Source: Liolophura sinensis (taxonomy: Eukaryota; Mollusca; Polyplacophora; Chitonida; Chitonidae). Taken from it: 64,000 nucleotides of DNA. The DNA is taken from positions 23,695,788-23,759,787 of the forward strand of contig NC_088302.1 of assembly GCF_032854445.1 (NCBI RefSeq). Reading direction: 5' to 3'. The notes below the pieces were generated by a model. The model made no database searches and was not told the DNA's origin. It was given only the letters and a program-made list of their open reading frames with translations. The number at the start of each line of letters is the position of its first letter. Within the stretch, counting starts at the first letter, position 1. Of this stretch, positions 31,686-45,480 are shown in pieces. A program made the position numbers and the translations under genes.

Positions 31686-31935
31686 GCATGAAGTGTGTCA
31701 CACACGTATGTGTACATGTTCGGGCCTGTGGCTAATTAATCATGAAGTGTGTCATACATGTACGTGTACATGTTCGGGCCTGTGGCTAATTAAGTATGAA
31801 GCGTGTCACACATGTACATGCACATGTTCGGGACTGTGGCTAATTAAGCATGAAGTGTGTCACACATGTACTTGTATGTATTCTGGTAAGTGGCTAATTA
31901 AGCATGAAGTGTGTCACACACATACGTACGTGTAT
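31682..31935. repeat. 54-bp tandem array, right part
   Basis: About 4.7 copies of the same unit as at 30390-30576, beginning at the TTAA that ends the inserted element. Confidence 0.92.
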
Positions 31936-32369
31936 TTATGATGAAAGCCTATATTGTTCTTGAATATTAACTCGGCTGCAAAATTGCATGGATATTATCT
32001 GTCAGGTGGGTATAAGAGATGTAATCAAAAAACTAATTGTATCTATGTAGTTTGAAGTTACTCCTGTTGAAAGTAATTTCAGTGGTCTGTAAATCGATAA
32101 TTGTGAGGGTGAAAAACTTGTAATTTGCACCAAATTATAGCCAAGGTATGCACTTAGCATAGTATCTGAACACGTTCTCAAAATCCATGCGTGGTTAATG
32201 TTTTCCTCGATAAAAGTGATTAAATCACATTACCCTTTTTCAAAAGTATTAATCCCATGTATTTAAAGTAACTTAAACTGCCTAGTTAAGCTGCGGCCCA
32301 TGATTTCCCAAAGCGGACTGTGTGTCTTAATATACCAATATTAGTTTGATGCTAAATTACAAACTTAGT

Positions 32370-32710
32370 TGACCATTTCGGTACGGTAACCTAATGGTCA
32401 GAGCGCAAACCTGGATCGAATCTGGGTTGGGTTATACCAGAGACTGTGAAAATGGCACTTGCTGCTACCTCACTTGGTGCTCAGAACTGAGCCGTGAAAA
32501 CAAGGAAACAGGCTTTACTGGCCTTTGTTTTTTTTTTGTCAGTATTATTTTACTGGATGTCTTGTCGCATCTGGTGTCCTTTGGTGGTGGCTATGCTGGC
32601 AGGTTTGGTGGCATGGACTCCACAAGCAGACACAGTAAATGTACACATACTTAATGGCTCCTGTCATATGACAAAAAAATTGTTAGTAAAAGTGATGTAA
32701 AGCCCAAGGC
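32370..32710 (+). mobile_element. SINE family C, degraded
   Basis: A head remnant GTAACCTAATGGTCAGAGCG with a B-box-like GATCGAATCTGGG, a body CTTTGGTGGTGGCTATG-x-GGCA, and a tail GTCATATGAC-x-AATTGTTAGTAAAAGTGATG. The same body is seen at 63.13-63.3 kb. Confidence 0.6.
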
Positions 32711-32846
32711 ATAGATATATACAAACTGTGTCGTATGCAGAAGTGGAAAACTATTCATGCAGACTGCTTTGAAGCCTTGAAACTACAGGCAGCTATATAT
32801 TTTTCAAAGGACCAAAGGATTAGCCATTAGCCTTAGGATTGGAAAC

Positions 32847-33045
32847 ATTTATTTATTTATTTGATTGGTGTTTTACACCGTACTCAAGAATATTTCACTT
32901 ATACAACGGCGGCCAGCATTATGTTGGGAGGAAACCAGGCAGAGCCGGGGGAAACCCATGACCATCCGCAGGTTGCTGAAGGACATTTCCACTTATTTGA
33001 ACTCCCAGCGACCGCATTGTTGAGAGACTCCTGGGTCATTACGCT
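32847..33045 (-). mobile_element. SINE family A, partly deleted
   Basis: Tail (ATTTATTTATTTGATTGGTG) and body well preserved; an internal deletion removes the stretch between the AGGTTGCTG segment and the head, and the A box is missing. Confidence 0.85.
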
Positions 33046-33555
33046 CGAAAACAAGTTTAATTTACATTGTATCACGTCACCTGAATTCAGCAGTGTCTCA
33101 TTAGTTTAACTTGTTTAATTAGTTTAGCATACTAGGTTCCTTAGGAAACTTGTTGTTTAGGAAGCCAAGTTAAACTGGGACCGCATCATTATACCATGAG
33201 GCATGACCAATCAGTAAACTCATTAACTGTAAATATTAGCATGCATTATGGTAAGAGATCCATACAAGGGTCAGGAGTGGAACTTTCAGTAAATAACGAT
33301 TGCAAGTGTTGAGAGCCAAAAAAAAAAATAACCTTCATAAGTTCAGAAGAATTCAAAATGTTTCAAATGTAGAAAAAAGTTGAAACATGTACACCAGTGG
33401 TAAAGTCATTATCGTATCTGATTTGATTTATTAATTAAAATATTCATGTATTTCATACTGATCATCTAATGGATTTTAGACACCTGTCCAGAAAATGTCA
33501 TCATCATAGGTGTATCAAATAATAGCTTCTCAGATCTTAGAATTGATGTCCTTTT

Positions 33556-33895
33556 TGTTGATAGAGTGTCCGCTTCGGGAGCGGTAGATCCAAGGTCAAT
33601 CCTGGGTCAAGTCACACCTAAGACCTTAAAAGAGGAAGTTGTAACTTCCTCACTTGGTGTTCAGCATGAAGGGAATAGCGCAAGGACTGGTTGACCTGTA
33701 TCAGTATAATGGCTCGGGCGGGGCGGCTTACTTGCCTTCGGTAAGTCGTCTCAGTGAAGCAGCACTAGATAAAAGAGTAGTGGAAATCTATCCTGCAACA
33801 AGGAGGCACATTACATACACTCTAAGGATTCCTTCGTCGTCATATGACTGAAATATCGTTTAGTACGACGTTAAACCCCTATCACTCACTCACTG
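33556..33895 (+). mobile_element. SINE family B, near full length
   Basis: Starts inside the tRNA-like head (GATAGAGTGTCCGCTTCGGG, B box GGTCAATCC) and runs to a CACTCACTCACTG tail. It is flanked by a probable imperfect duplication (TCCTTTTTGTTG before, TGCTTTTTCTTG after). Confidence 0.88.
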
Positions 33896-34892
33896 CTTTT
33901 TCTTGAAGGTTGTTCTTTTGGAAAGTGCATTGGAAGTTTCAACTTCCCTCGTATTAAAATCAGGAGTACGGTGCAACTATACATGCGCATGATTTGGAAG
34001 CGCTCAAGTTTCATGTATATTTGCATGATATTTATTGGATGTACATGTTTACAGAGTACATCTGCATGAGTACAATATGGACTTAATTCTCGTTTAGTTT
34101 CATGATTACTTTTGATTACTTTTTGCGGTTTATTGGATTCTTCAAGATGTTATTGCGTATCAGTAGGACAAGCCAAACGTTTAAATTACAGCTGCTTGGC
34201 CGCAATTACGGCAGCAAGACGGAGGCACATTTTGAAGTGGCTAGATCAGCTGTCCAAATGCCTCAGCTGTCAGTTCCCTATCGGAGTGATACGGCCATCA
34301 AGTCCCCGATTTGACACATCACCTCAGAAATCCAATAACATGTAATTGTATAAGTACAGTATGCCAGAATCCATGTGTAGATCCCTTCCATGATTCTTTC
34401 GCCTGAATATGGATTTTGCCAGGCTGCTTATTAGATGCCAGCGGGAACACCATTTTTTTCATGGCTTGAATTTTCCCTGACACTCCATGCAATTACTGAC
34501 AACTGTTACTGTGATTGAGCTGCTTCAACAGTTTGTTCATGTAAGTACCCTTTGTACTTAAATGGGTGAAGGACTGTGATTTTTGCATTACATTGTCATG
34601 GCAACAGACTTATTCCGCCCAACTGGGAGCACGGCCTAATGAGGGTCTATACCCCTGTGTTCAGTGCAATGATTATTCTGATCGGGTGCAATAAAAGGAG
34701 AATTGCAAATAGGATAGATCTACAAGGAAGCCTTCTAATTGTGTATTTATTTATTTGAGTTGATGTGAAATTTTATTTGTACCACAAAGTAATTAACCAT
34801 TCTTAAAATAGCCCCGAATAAACATCTGTGTCTGTGGAAGATATGAAGAGCGTTGCCATTCAAAATCGTTCATAAAATTCATAAAGCAGTTT

Positions 34893-35083
34893 CTTAGTAC
34901 CTCATGCTGGCTTCCTCTCCAGTAGTATGTAATTGTGGGAAGATCTTCCAGCATCCTGCAGATGCCAGTGGGCGTCATCCAGACTCTGCCCAATTTCCTC
35001 CCACCATATTTCCGACTGTCATCATATAAGTTATATATCCTTGAATACGGTGCAAAACTCCTATCAAAGAAATGAATGAATCA
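34893..35083 (+). mobile_element. SINE family A, 5' truncated
   Basis: Body CTCATGCTGGCTTCCTCTCC through CAATTTCCTCCCACCATAT and a diverged tail. The head is missing. Confidence 0.8.
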
Positions 35084-38000
35084 TACTTCAGAATCCTCAT
35101 TAACACTGTAAATAGCACAGGAATGATTCATTCTGCTAATTTCTGAAAGGCAATAATTTGAGCCATTCATGGTAAATTCACAAAGTTTGATGTATTTAGC
35201 GAATATAATCTCTTTAAAGTAACTATTAATATTACATGTACAATGTACTTGTGTGTGCAATGCCTCAGCTATGCTGATTAATAATAAAAGATATGAGAGC
35301 AAAAAGAAAATCCAGGAAGTCATGTTTTTTAACGTTTAAGTGATTGTATAGCTCTGAAATCTACATTGCTTTATTCTAGATTTTTTACCCAATAGGCCTT
35401 TGGTTTGTCTGTGAAAGTGACACTCTTCCTGGGTTTAATACTGTGCTATTCGTGTGCTATTACTTATGTCACTCAGTCCAGTAAAAGGTGGACATATACA
35501 TGTACACAGCTTTGTGTGCAGCTGTAACGTGTGATCCATAAGGAAGAATATGGTTGAAAAACTCTAATGATAATATTGAAAAAGAGTTGGATGCCTGCTG
35601 AGTTGTGCGTCATAGGGGGGAATTTTTCTGGAAGAGCTGTGCACTAATTACACGTGCGGTCCAGAAGATTTATACTTGGGTGTGATTTACAGGCAGACAT
35701 GCTGTAGCTGCCCTTTCTGCAGCTACGCTATTTTTTCTAATTTTGGGGACACCTGGTCTGCTCATTTTAGCCACTATATATGGAATTGTGCCAGGAATAT
35801 TGATTTTCTTTTTTCTAACATGGTTAGACCATCTAATAAACAACATACTCATATCTTTACGTTTCTAAAAGGCTGGTAAACAAATGTAATATTCTGCATT
35901 CAACACTAGTATTGTCTGTCCCAAATGTTAGAAGAATGAAGGTCCTCAACATTTACTTTCTTTGGTTTATATAATCAGCTAGCTAGGTATGATGTAGAGG
36001 TAGGTCTAGTTATGTATAACTGTCTGCTTTGCTTGAAAATGGTATCTACTTGATGCTTTGTTGCAAATGTTACAAACAATACATGTACATATATGTTTAA
36101 ATAACTGAAAATGTGGAAATGAAAGACACTCAGTGTGAATGTATACGTGAACATTTTAATGACACTCCTGTAGTTATTATGAACTGAACCTATGAGCTCT
36201 GGCCTGGCTCTGGACACAAACAAAACCATCAGAGAGTCCAAATTCTGCAGTATACTTCAAAAATTTAAGACAGATACTGTACATGTACACATATACTGGG
36301 GAATATGGCAAAGTTGTACGAGCCTGGAGAGTCGTCTGGCAACATTACTTGATACATCAGCTCATTCCACACCAAGGCACCCTTTGCTGCCAGCAAGAAA
36401 GATTAATTTAATTTGTCATCCACCATGCCTTCCACTGTCTACTCTGTAGAGCTTGAATAGTGACAGCATGTTTAAAATTTGTGTTGTTTACAAGAACAAT
36501 GTACATTTAGCTTTGTGCAGTATAATGACCACTATTTTATGAAACATTCAACACTTCTGGAAGAAAAATGTTGTGGTGTACACATGTACACATTTATGTT
36601 TCATTGGGAGGTGAATGTACATGTTCTTTTACAGATGTAAATTATATACAGGTTGAGCTAGTTTCTAAATACCATTGAGAAAATTATGATGAAAAACTAA
36701 GCCTATACTTGTCATACTGGTTTGTAGTAGTATTTTCAGTCTTTTCGGTACATGTAAAGGTGTATATGACAGGGGCTAGCGTTCTTGCATTACATGTGAA
36801 AAGTTCACATACATGTACTACTTTTGGCAGTATATGTCACTTACACATCAACCAGCTTCATGCTATAAGATACTCCCTTGTCTGCGATATTTAGATGATG
36901 ATGACAGGATATGGTAGTGTCACATGTGAATCTGACAAAACTTGTTGGTTGCAGGTAAGTAGTTATTAGTTCACAGCCAAGTTGGAGTAATATTAATCAG
37001 TAGATACAGGCATACACCTGTAATTTGATACAGATTGTAATGTATTAAATTTGTAGCTAACATTAAGAAGACCTGAAATCAGGGGAATGTATACATGTGT
37101 GTAACTGTATGTACAGTCTGGGAATATACAGGACTGTTGTCTCAGGTACAATGTACGAATATGTTTTGTGTCTTGCATGTGTGAACATAAAGATATGAAC
37201 ATTCACATGGTTTCTTGATGACATCATTCATGTCTGGTCCACACATGTGTTTAGGGATCTTTATATGCTGGTAGTATTTATACATAGATTTAAATGTATT
37301 AATATATGGTGTACTCGATACCGGTATGTTAAGTTGTTGGCATGTAGTTTACATTGAATGCAAAATATTTGAGATACATGTATGCATACATGTGAACCTT
37401 TGTTTTTTCCCCAGGTTTTTCTATGTGCATACACGGATTAACCTACTAAGTTAAAATCATATGTATGATGTTAATTGATTATAATAAATAATGCTAAATG
37501 TTTAGAAATTGAAAAAGAAAACAAAAAAAAAATATTTACATTTCATTAAAAATTGGCTATTATGTATTTTGTCACATTTTAATTTAAATTACACATGATA
37601 CTTGTACATGTACATATGTTTCCACATGCTTTGCGGTGAACTATGTGTACTTTTGTGTCCATACACATCCAGCCAACCAATATTTTGAACACAGATTCGT
37701 ATTATTACATGTACATACCTACTTATGACCTAGATCAGTCTTAGTCCAGCCATAATGGCTGGTTTTAACTCACTAAATGTCTGGTAATTAATACAGGATC
37801 AAATGGGGGAAAAGGTGAGAAATTGTGTGAAAAAGAAGTATAATTGAAATGTTAATCTCTAAGTACATGTATGTCATATGGTAGGCCCTACATTTACACG
37901 TATCTGAGGAGTATTGCCTGCTTCATATGTATTTCAGGTTTGTTAACTGAAGCAAAAACTGTGTACTGTGGAATTCTCTGCATATTACATATGTTCATTT

Positions 38001-38763
38001 CTCTGATCTAAGGTATTTGCATATTGTACATCTCGCTCTTCCTACAGTAAGCTATACTGACTGTGCATATGTAATGTGCTTTAATACAATGTTGACAGAT
38101 TGGTATGTCTAAGCTGTGAATTTTCCAACAGCTGTATCCATTAGCTTAGATTACAGACCTACTGCTGACTGCCTTTGTGAGTCCTGGAGTACAGGTGCTT
38201 GCTATCGACCTGTTATGCAGGCAGATCTGTTGTGCAGATGTTAGATGCAGGGGAAGTAACTATGAGGCGCTCTCCATTGTAGGATTGATTAATGGGTTGT
38301 CTCCCATTGGCATCCTGACAAAATTTTGAATGGTTGATGTCATGTTAGGATGTTATTCCTGGGCAGTATAAAATAGACTTTGAAAATACATATACATGTG
38401 ATAAACTCAGTTCTTGTTGGTGGTGGTTGTTGAATTGAAAACTTTTTTTTTTTTAAAACATGAAGCTACATGTATATATGCATCATATTTTTAACAGTAC
38501 ATATTGTTGTCTTATGTTTGTGTTTTATCTGGGACTAATATAACAGATCTGTGTATGCTGTACTGAGTTATAGATATAATTAAATAATTCCAACAATAGT
38601 TCAGTTTATTCAGGTTGAAGAAACCTGCGTGTTGTCTGCAGCAATAGATAATTATATAGAAGCATTTGGATCTGAAAGGTCATGAATACTATGCAAGTAA
38701 ATCATATACACGTATTTCAATCACCTGAGTAGATACTAACCATGTAACTAAAATATGGTTTAT

Positions 38764-38930
38764 CATGCTGGTTTCCTCTCTGGTCTTAAGTGGGAAGGTT
38801 GGCCAGCAACCAGCGGGTCGTCATGGGTTTCCTACGGGTTCTGCCTGGTTTCCTGCCACCATAATGCTGGCTGCCGTCAAATAAGTGAAATATTCTGAAG
38901 TACGACCTAAAACACTAATCAAAATAAATC
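38764..38930 (+). mobile_element. SINE family A, 5' truncated
   Basis: Body from CATGCTGGTTTCCTCTCTGG to CACCATAATGCTGGCTGCCG, then the tail AAGTGAAATATTCTGAAGTA. The head is missing. Confidence 0.85.
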
Positions 38931-40874
38931 AAATATGGTTTATAGTAGCCATGTCATTAACTGGAACGTCTCACTGTAATTTATATGTCACACGTATTAA
39001 ATATGTCTCACATTTAGAACTTCAGAAATATAATTTATTCCAATCGTGATTCAGTTTTCTTCATTTAATATCTGCAAGATTGCAAATTTGGGCAGTTCGC
39101 TCGATGATTGGCCAAAACTAGGACATACCGGTCTACAGTATACGATACAGCTCTTGTGCTTCAAAAGATCATTTGGACTTTGTTATTGGTCATATTGTTG
39201 TCGACAAGCCTTGTTGTTGACATACAGTAGAGAAAATGTTAGTTTTTCGAAAAAAAAAAAATTCAGCAAATTTCTTATGCTGTATTTGACTTTAAATTTC
39301 CTTTTGAATTATCCACCTTCAGTGATTGGAATTTCTCATTGTTACATTCAGTAGACAAGATGTTATTTTTCAACCAAAGCAAATTTCTTGAGTTGCCATT
39401 GATTTAGAGGACAAGACAGCACCTGGGTAAAACAGCTTTCTAAAAAGTATCATACTTTATTATTTTAATCAGGTTTCACCGAAAAACCTGTAGAACAAAA
39501 TGACAATGCCGCACAAATGGCTGATGTGAATCAAGACATGGAGTTTTTTTCTCCCTGAAGTGACATCTGATAACACAAAACTACTGCACAAGGCATCATT
39601 TTGAGATCGTTTACAATGATTTAGTTCCAAGTAGCTGAAAAGCCATTTCACACAGTGCTGTGGACAGGTCTGTATCTTTTATGCACCACCACAGACGTAA
39701 AATCTGTTGATTTACAAAGCATGTAATATTCTAAGACAGTAGGCCTATCACAAATTATATCAACCAGCAGCATACCGTCTCGACCCAAACCACATTTATC
39801 TCCTTAGTTGACCATAGGCCTACTTAGACACACTCTTCAAATTATACAAATACATTTTTTTTTCATGTTAGCATTTAGTCAGTATGCAGTTGCTAAATAA
39901 CAGAGTCTCAGTGTAAATGTGGAGTCGGTGAAAAATTCATTAGGAATGCCGAAGGTTTATGAGAATGAAGACACGGCATCTCATTGAACAGTGCTTAACA
40001 TTAATTAAATCTTATGATATAATTTTTTTTTCTCTGAATTTGTTAGAACTGAAGGATTGAAATTTGTTTTTATCAACCAAGAAGGGATGTTTTTTCTGTT
40101 TTCTTTTACAAAATACAGTAAAATTATAGAAACGCCATGTTTAAACTGAGGTGCTTTCACTGATGGCCGCAATAACTAGGTCAGCACTGCTCTCATCTTA
40201 GAAGCAACCACTACAGCATTGATGCATAAAATCCAGCGAAAGTCAAATGCATCGATCAGCCTGAGTGGTGCGTAGATTTATTTCCATTTGTTTCAGAATT
40301 GAGCACGAGTCCAGATGTACAACAGTCCTGTTGTAATTTTGTAAACATTTAATGTAGCTCAGAATTACTGATAGCTGGACAACCCCTCTGGAGGCTACGA
40401 CCTGAACCAGGAATACCCCAGCCATGCATCTGCAGGCTACTTCTAAACTATATAAATGATATAGGCCTAATAGGATTACTGTAGAAACAGTTCGAGCAGT
40501 GGAAGAAATATCCTTCTAGTATGTCCACTTTTTGAGAAAGCTATTTATCACTTGGTCCTTCATCGTCAAAGTCCACAACTTCCATAGACCTTAGAGAGCT
40601 AGAACAAACATGACATCACCTTTCTCTCAATAATGGAGACACGCTGAAGCTGTGACAAGACGAAGTTTCACTGAACTTTTACTGGGTTGAAACAAATCTA
40701 AAAAAATATTTAATGCCTGGTTAAGATGGTTTGAATGGTAGTCTTTCAGTGCACATAAACATTAGTCAGGTGCTGTCTTTCACTTTAACCTTCCCTTTGA
40801 ATGTCCATTTTAATCGGATTCGTGTGTCACATAAAATGTATGAATGATGAACACGGATATTTTGTTGTTTGCAG

Positions 40875-41056
40875 TGTGATGTGCCTAAACCAGAGAAGAC
40901 CTTAACCAAGCACTTGACGATCAGGAATTCCAACGTTCCCGCCTGTGACCTGTGTAACCCCAAGTGCTCCTGAGCAAGGACCACTCAGTGATTAACCCAG
41001 ACCTTCTAGCCTCACACCTGTACACATGTCCAATATGGCCCAGTCACCTGTTGACA
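40875..41056 (+). CDS. Plus-strand gene, exon with first start codon (coding part 41026-41056)
   Basis: The acceptor TTGTTGTTTGCAG precedes 40875, and a GTAAGT donor follows 41056. The coding part would begin at ATG 41026 (or the in-frame ATG 41035) and encode MSNMAQSPVD before the splice, ending in phase 1. The 5' part is untranslated; one frame reads through it with 32 sense codons up to a TGA, probably by chance. The coding piece is too short to identify the protein. Its phase matches the exon at 57680, which suggests a shared downstream exon. Confidence 0.55.
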
Positions 41057-43059
41057 GTAAGTACAGCTTCCTCTGTTCTTGAGACACTGTACGTTGTCGA
41101 TAACTGACACCTCTGAACATGAAGTGCATGTATACATCATTCATGTATTGTTCTGTAATGTTGCTTCAGCCTGCAACAGACATTCAACACATACATGTAC
41201 ATGTTAAATAAAGTATAGCTACGATTTTTTTTTTTTTAACAAAAAAGGTTAAATAGCAGTGTTTTTAAAGTTTTGGCTGTAACTGCATCTTCAGCTGATA
41301 AACTGTCCTCATTAATCACCTGATCCTCACTGAGTGGTTGAACATTCGTTGTGGTGACATTTTGTTCAGATTATCAAAGCATGGTTACCTAAGGCAGTAT
41401 TTTGAGACCTGTACAAAGATATTCTGTATCCTGTGTTGTAGTACATGTTAGAATTCTCCAGCTACAGTACAGTAGCTTATTGTAAAATCCAATACCCATT
41501 CATAAGCATTGAATGCAACTGTAATAAGCACAACACCCAACAACTGATTTATTAACATTGATTCTACAAACAAGCTACAAGGCAATGTGGGAAGTGATGA
41601 TAACTTCATCAGCTTACAATTACAATTGTTCACTAAATTTCAAAATGTTTTGGGACAATATGTAATCTTCATTGTTGATGTTTGATTCCCATTTCAAGGA
41701 TGTATCGGTGCTATTTATATGTATATTATTTAATCAAGAGTGCAGAGAAAATAAAGGTACAGGTATGTCGTAGTTTACAATACTTTGATGTGGTCAGACA
41801 GAAATGAAGATTAAGGGAGGTAAGTCATGTGAGTGGAGCTTTTGATTTCATCGTGTTGGGGTTGTGTCCCGTGTACAGCAACAACAACAAGACCTCTGTC
41901 CTTGGTAGAACAGTGGTGTGAGAGTATTTTAGGATAACCAATGTTGATTCAGTGAATTTAAGCAATTTAATTTATTGAAGACAGGTATGAATGGCTGAAG
42001 ATTCCATATTTGGTATTTACTTAATTGGATGTTTATTTTATGACTAAATTTTTGGTTTCCTTTTTTCTAAGATGGAAAGGCTAGGGTATAAAATTTGACC
42101 TTTTAATTTTTGTTCCAAGTGAACCTGTTTATATAGGAGAAATGTGTAATTATATATTTATTATTGCTTATTTTATGTACATATATCTGATAATGAGAAC
42201 CTCCACATGGTTGTTCCTCACAGGTACTTGTGTGCTGTTCTAGAGAAATTCTGGAGAATTATATGCAATAATGGTAATTTTAGCAACATTTTGAAGTTAC
42301 CTGTAAATACATGTCTGAAGAAGAAAAAAAAAGATGTCCTGATGATCCTGTCCTAACTGGCTATTACATACTGAACTAAAATTCTTTCGTTGGGGATGTT
42401 CATGTATCTCTGCCATAATGTCAGCACAAGCCTAGAAATAGGCTGAGGACATGGGCGGTGTCTGGCACCCAATAGTATTTTGATAGGAGACAGCTGTTTG
42501 ACATAGAACAAAACTTCCATGTAAAGTACAAAACAGCTATGTGAAAAAGCATTGTAAATTTTTTATTAATGCAGCTAGCAGGGAAATTTGTCAGTTATGT
42601 CACACACCATGTTAAAAATTATTTCCAGGCTTGAACCAAGATATTAATTTACAAGCAGAATGTCAGGGGGATTACGTTTGAAATCATCTATGTTGTCAAA
42701 CTTCTGTGAGCCGAAGTTGCTGAAACCTTGCAAGATTTTTTATCCAAATGGCAAAGATGACAAGTTTCAGTTAAGCTTCGTAACAGATTAATTTTCAAGA
42801 ATTTCTGAAGCTTAGATGTGTTGTTACCATATTTATACCTGAAATTCACCTGTGTTTTATTGAAATCCACCATCTCCTTTATTATTGGCTTGAAACTTAG
42901 TGAACACACCTTTTTCTATAGTTTTTCGAAGTTTTTAGTGGTTTTCGATTTCAAGAAAGCAGTAGTAGATATTGCTCTCTTCTGGGTTGTAAACATTAGC
43001 AGAAGGTCTGCAAGGATTGGATAATGTGAAGTTAAGCTGTTGTTCTACAGTTTTTTTAG

Positions 43060-43340
43060 TTCGATCAAACTTCTTGAGTGTTAAATCTCTGGGTATAACC
43101 GTCATGGATTACAATTTCGACTCTTGGGTTTGTTGAGCATTAGAAGGGTTTTGATGACGGTGATTTGGTCGGGTGAATACAAGCTTGTACCGTTAGTGCT
43201 GATGGCAGGTAATGACCCTCTTCAGTGTGTTGGATTCCGCAGAGACTCCAACCCTGGATTCAATCTCCACTTTTATTCGTCTGGCTTCTGAGCTAATCTC
43301 TTTGTTCTTAATTAATCACTGTCAATGAAAGAGAGACAAT
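43060..43340. other. Candidate conserved non-coding block
   Basis: Repeat-free sequence of balanced composition, with more CpG than the flanks, inside a long intron. It includes TCTTAATTAATCAC (homeodomain-type TAATTA). Conservation is not tested. Confidence 0.25.
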
Positions 43341-44869
43341 GGATCCAAGATGAACGGCTTCGCTGTTTGGTGGCTAGTGGTCAGTCACAGCTAATAAAGC
43401 AGAGAGGGCAGCGTCCAGGGGGACCCTGGCTAGCCTAGGAGCAGGTAATATACATGGGGAGTTTGGGAGATGAGAAGCTAAGCCACCTGTAATAGACTGC
43501 CAAATCTGTGTGGCCTGGAAGACATTATGTTGCGTAGTCACGGCTTCAGGTCGTGCAGGGGGACGGGCTTTGGGTGCATAACACAAGCTTAAGAGACATT
43601 TATAAATAACATGAAGCGTTTGTTAAACCAAAACAGAAAAAGAAAAGTATTATATTTTGGGTTTGTAGACAAACTTACCAAAACTTTTAATGGAAAAGAA
43701 AATGATGGTTATGCAAATACGCCTCAATAAAAAAACTTACTCTGAAAATATTAATAAGAATGTTTTTTAACAATCCCATATATTAAAAGAAAGTCAGAAT
43801 GGAAGAAAGACAATTTGAATCCAGGTATTGGAAGGTTATGAAAGCAGCCATCGAAGTGAGCAGCTTCACCAGATGTGTAGGGCCCAAATGTTCCAAACTG
43901 GAGTGAGTCAACATCAGAAATTAAGGCAGTGTGATGGATCATTTGCTCATGGCTTTCGTTTTAACATAAAGTAATGACAAAACATGGTTATGACTTTATT
44001 ATTGGTTACTTATTGATATTTGCAACAAGCAGCTAGTAAACTAAACATCTTGCAAATATGTGAAATGGTTGACTTGCCTTACAGAAAAAGGTCTTGTTAT
44101 GTAATCCTTCAAGAATTGGGCTCACCAACCCGTGTATAGTTAATGGGACAGAAAGGTACTCCGAAGTATCTGTCAACTTCAGCAACATTCAGTCTGTAAA
44201 CTTTCTTGATACTTGAACGAACAAATTTTTCTACTGTATTCATGTATGCATCTATTTGGATGTTTTATTTTCCAAAGTTTGATACAGATTCTGGTTTTAA
44301 AAAGTTAACTGTTTTCAGCAAAGGCTGAAGAAAGAAAAACAAAAGCATTTGGTCCATGACATTAGCTATATTTTTATGACATACATACCTCTATGTTAAT
44401 ATAAAAATGTCTTAATTGGTTTATGGTATGATTTGTCAGTTCTAATTGACTTACATTTTCTTTACTTGGTCATTAACAAAAATTACATACACACGATTTG
44501 TTTACATTAAGAAAACTGGTTACTGCTGCATATCTTTCAAGCCAGCTAGTAATCATTGAATGTGATTGTTTAAGAGAGCTGTTTTTGTGAATTTTGCAGA
44601 TATTGATTGCAAGGCCCACTTGATAGATCTAGATTAATAAAGTTTCTGTCAGAATCTCTCTCCCTAGTCACTGTCTCTAGGTGACTTCTGTTTGCCACTC
44701 CAACACTTGAGCACTTAAATCAATTATTTTTGTTTGCTTTGGCCTTTTTTCTGGTCTAAAGTTTCTTCACCCATTTGTTGGCATGGGTTATTTTTCCCTC
44801 TAGTGCACATCTCTAAAATGCCTGTTTAAATTGATGCTGCATACCACTCTTTATCCACATTTCTTTTCT

Positions 44870-45480
44870 GGCCAATTCTACAGTTTCCGCGAGAAGAAAA
44901 AAAAATGGCCTCGCTTGGCCATTTCTAATCTCTTGGATGTTTCCGACTTAAGCCTATTCTAGCTACGCTCTTGAACTTGTCCAGCAGACAGACCGAGTGA
45001 TCTTTCAACAGGGGTAAGATTCGGTTGTTCCGTGGAAAGCTGCGTGGAAAGTGGGGACTTAGCCAATCAATAGAGAGATTACTTTGATGAGGTGGTTTAC
45101 GTGGGACGCGGGGATCAATCTATGCGGTATTGCTGGCCCTAAACACTGTTTGACACTAAGAGAAATTTGAGACTACCCATCTGTAATGGGCGAGCCATCG
45201 ACTTTAGCGCCAGACCCCGAAAACCTTGATGGTATTATCTGAGACAATCGAATGGCGTTGAATCTGACCTTGTCAGCACACTAAATGAGCTCAACTTTCA
45301 TCTGGCCATGCTGTTGATTACGTCTCCTCCTGCTCCATCTTAATTCTTGCCAACAATAGCAGGTGATTTGCCCCAACACTTTCATGTCCCTTTAAATGCA
45401 GCGGTGGATCTCCTCCCAAATTATCGCCTATATTGGATTCTCTGTTCAGAAGCTGTTCTCTTTTTGGCACAATGTTGCCA
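44870..45480. other. Candidate conserved non-coding block (strongest)
   Basis: About 600 bp that differ sharply from the AT-rich background: balanced composition, many CpG, no microsatellites or CATGTA words, several TF-type words (CCAATCAAT, TGATTACG-like, GATAAT). No coding frame crosses it. This profile is typical of developmental enhancers, but only comparison with other genomes could show it. Confidence 0.35.

Larger units (their letters stand above)
24691..40874 (+). other. Large first intron of the plus-strand gene (inferred)
   Basis: No further exon with convincing borders was found here. The interval holds the SINE copies, the 54-bp array and the piggyBac-like insertion listed separately. 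The rest is AT-rich sequence with many CATGTA/TACATG words. The 51-134-residue frames that occur show no family resemblance. Confidence 0.4.
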
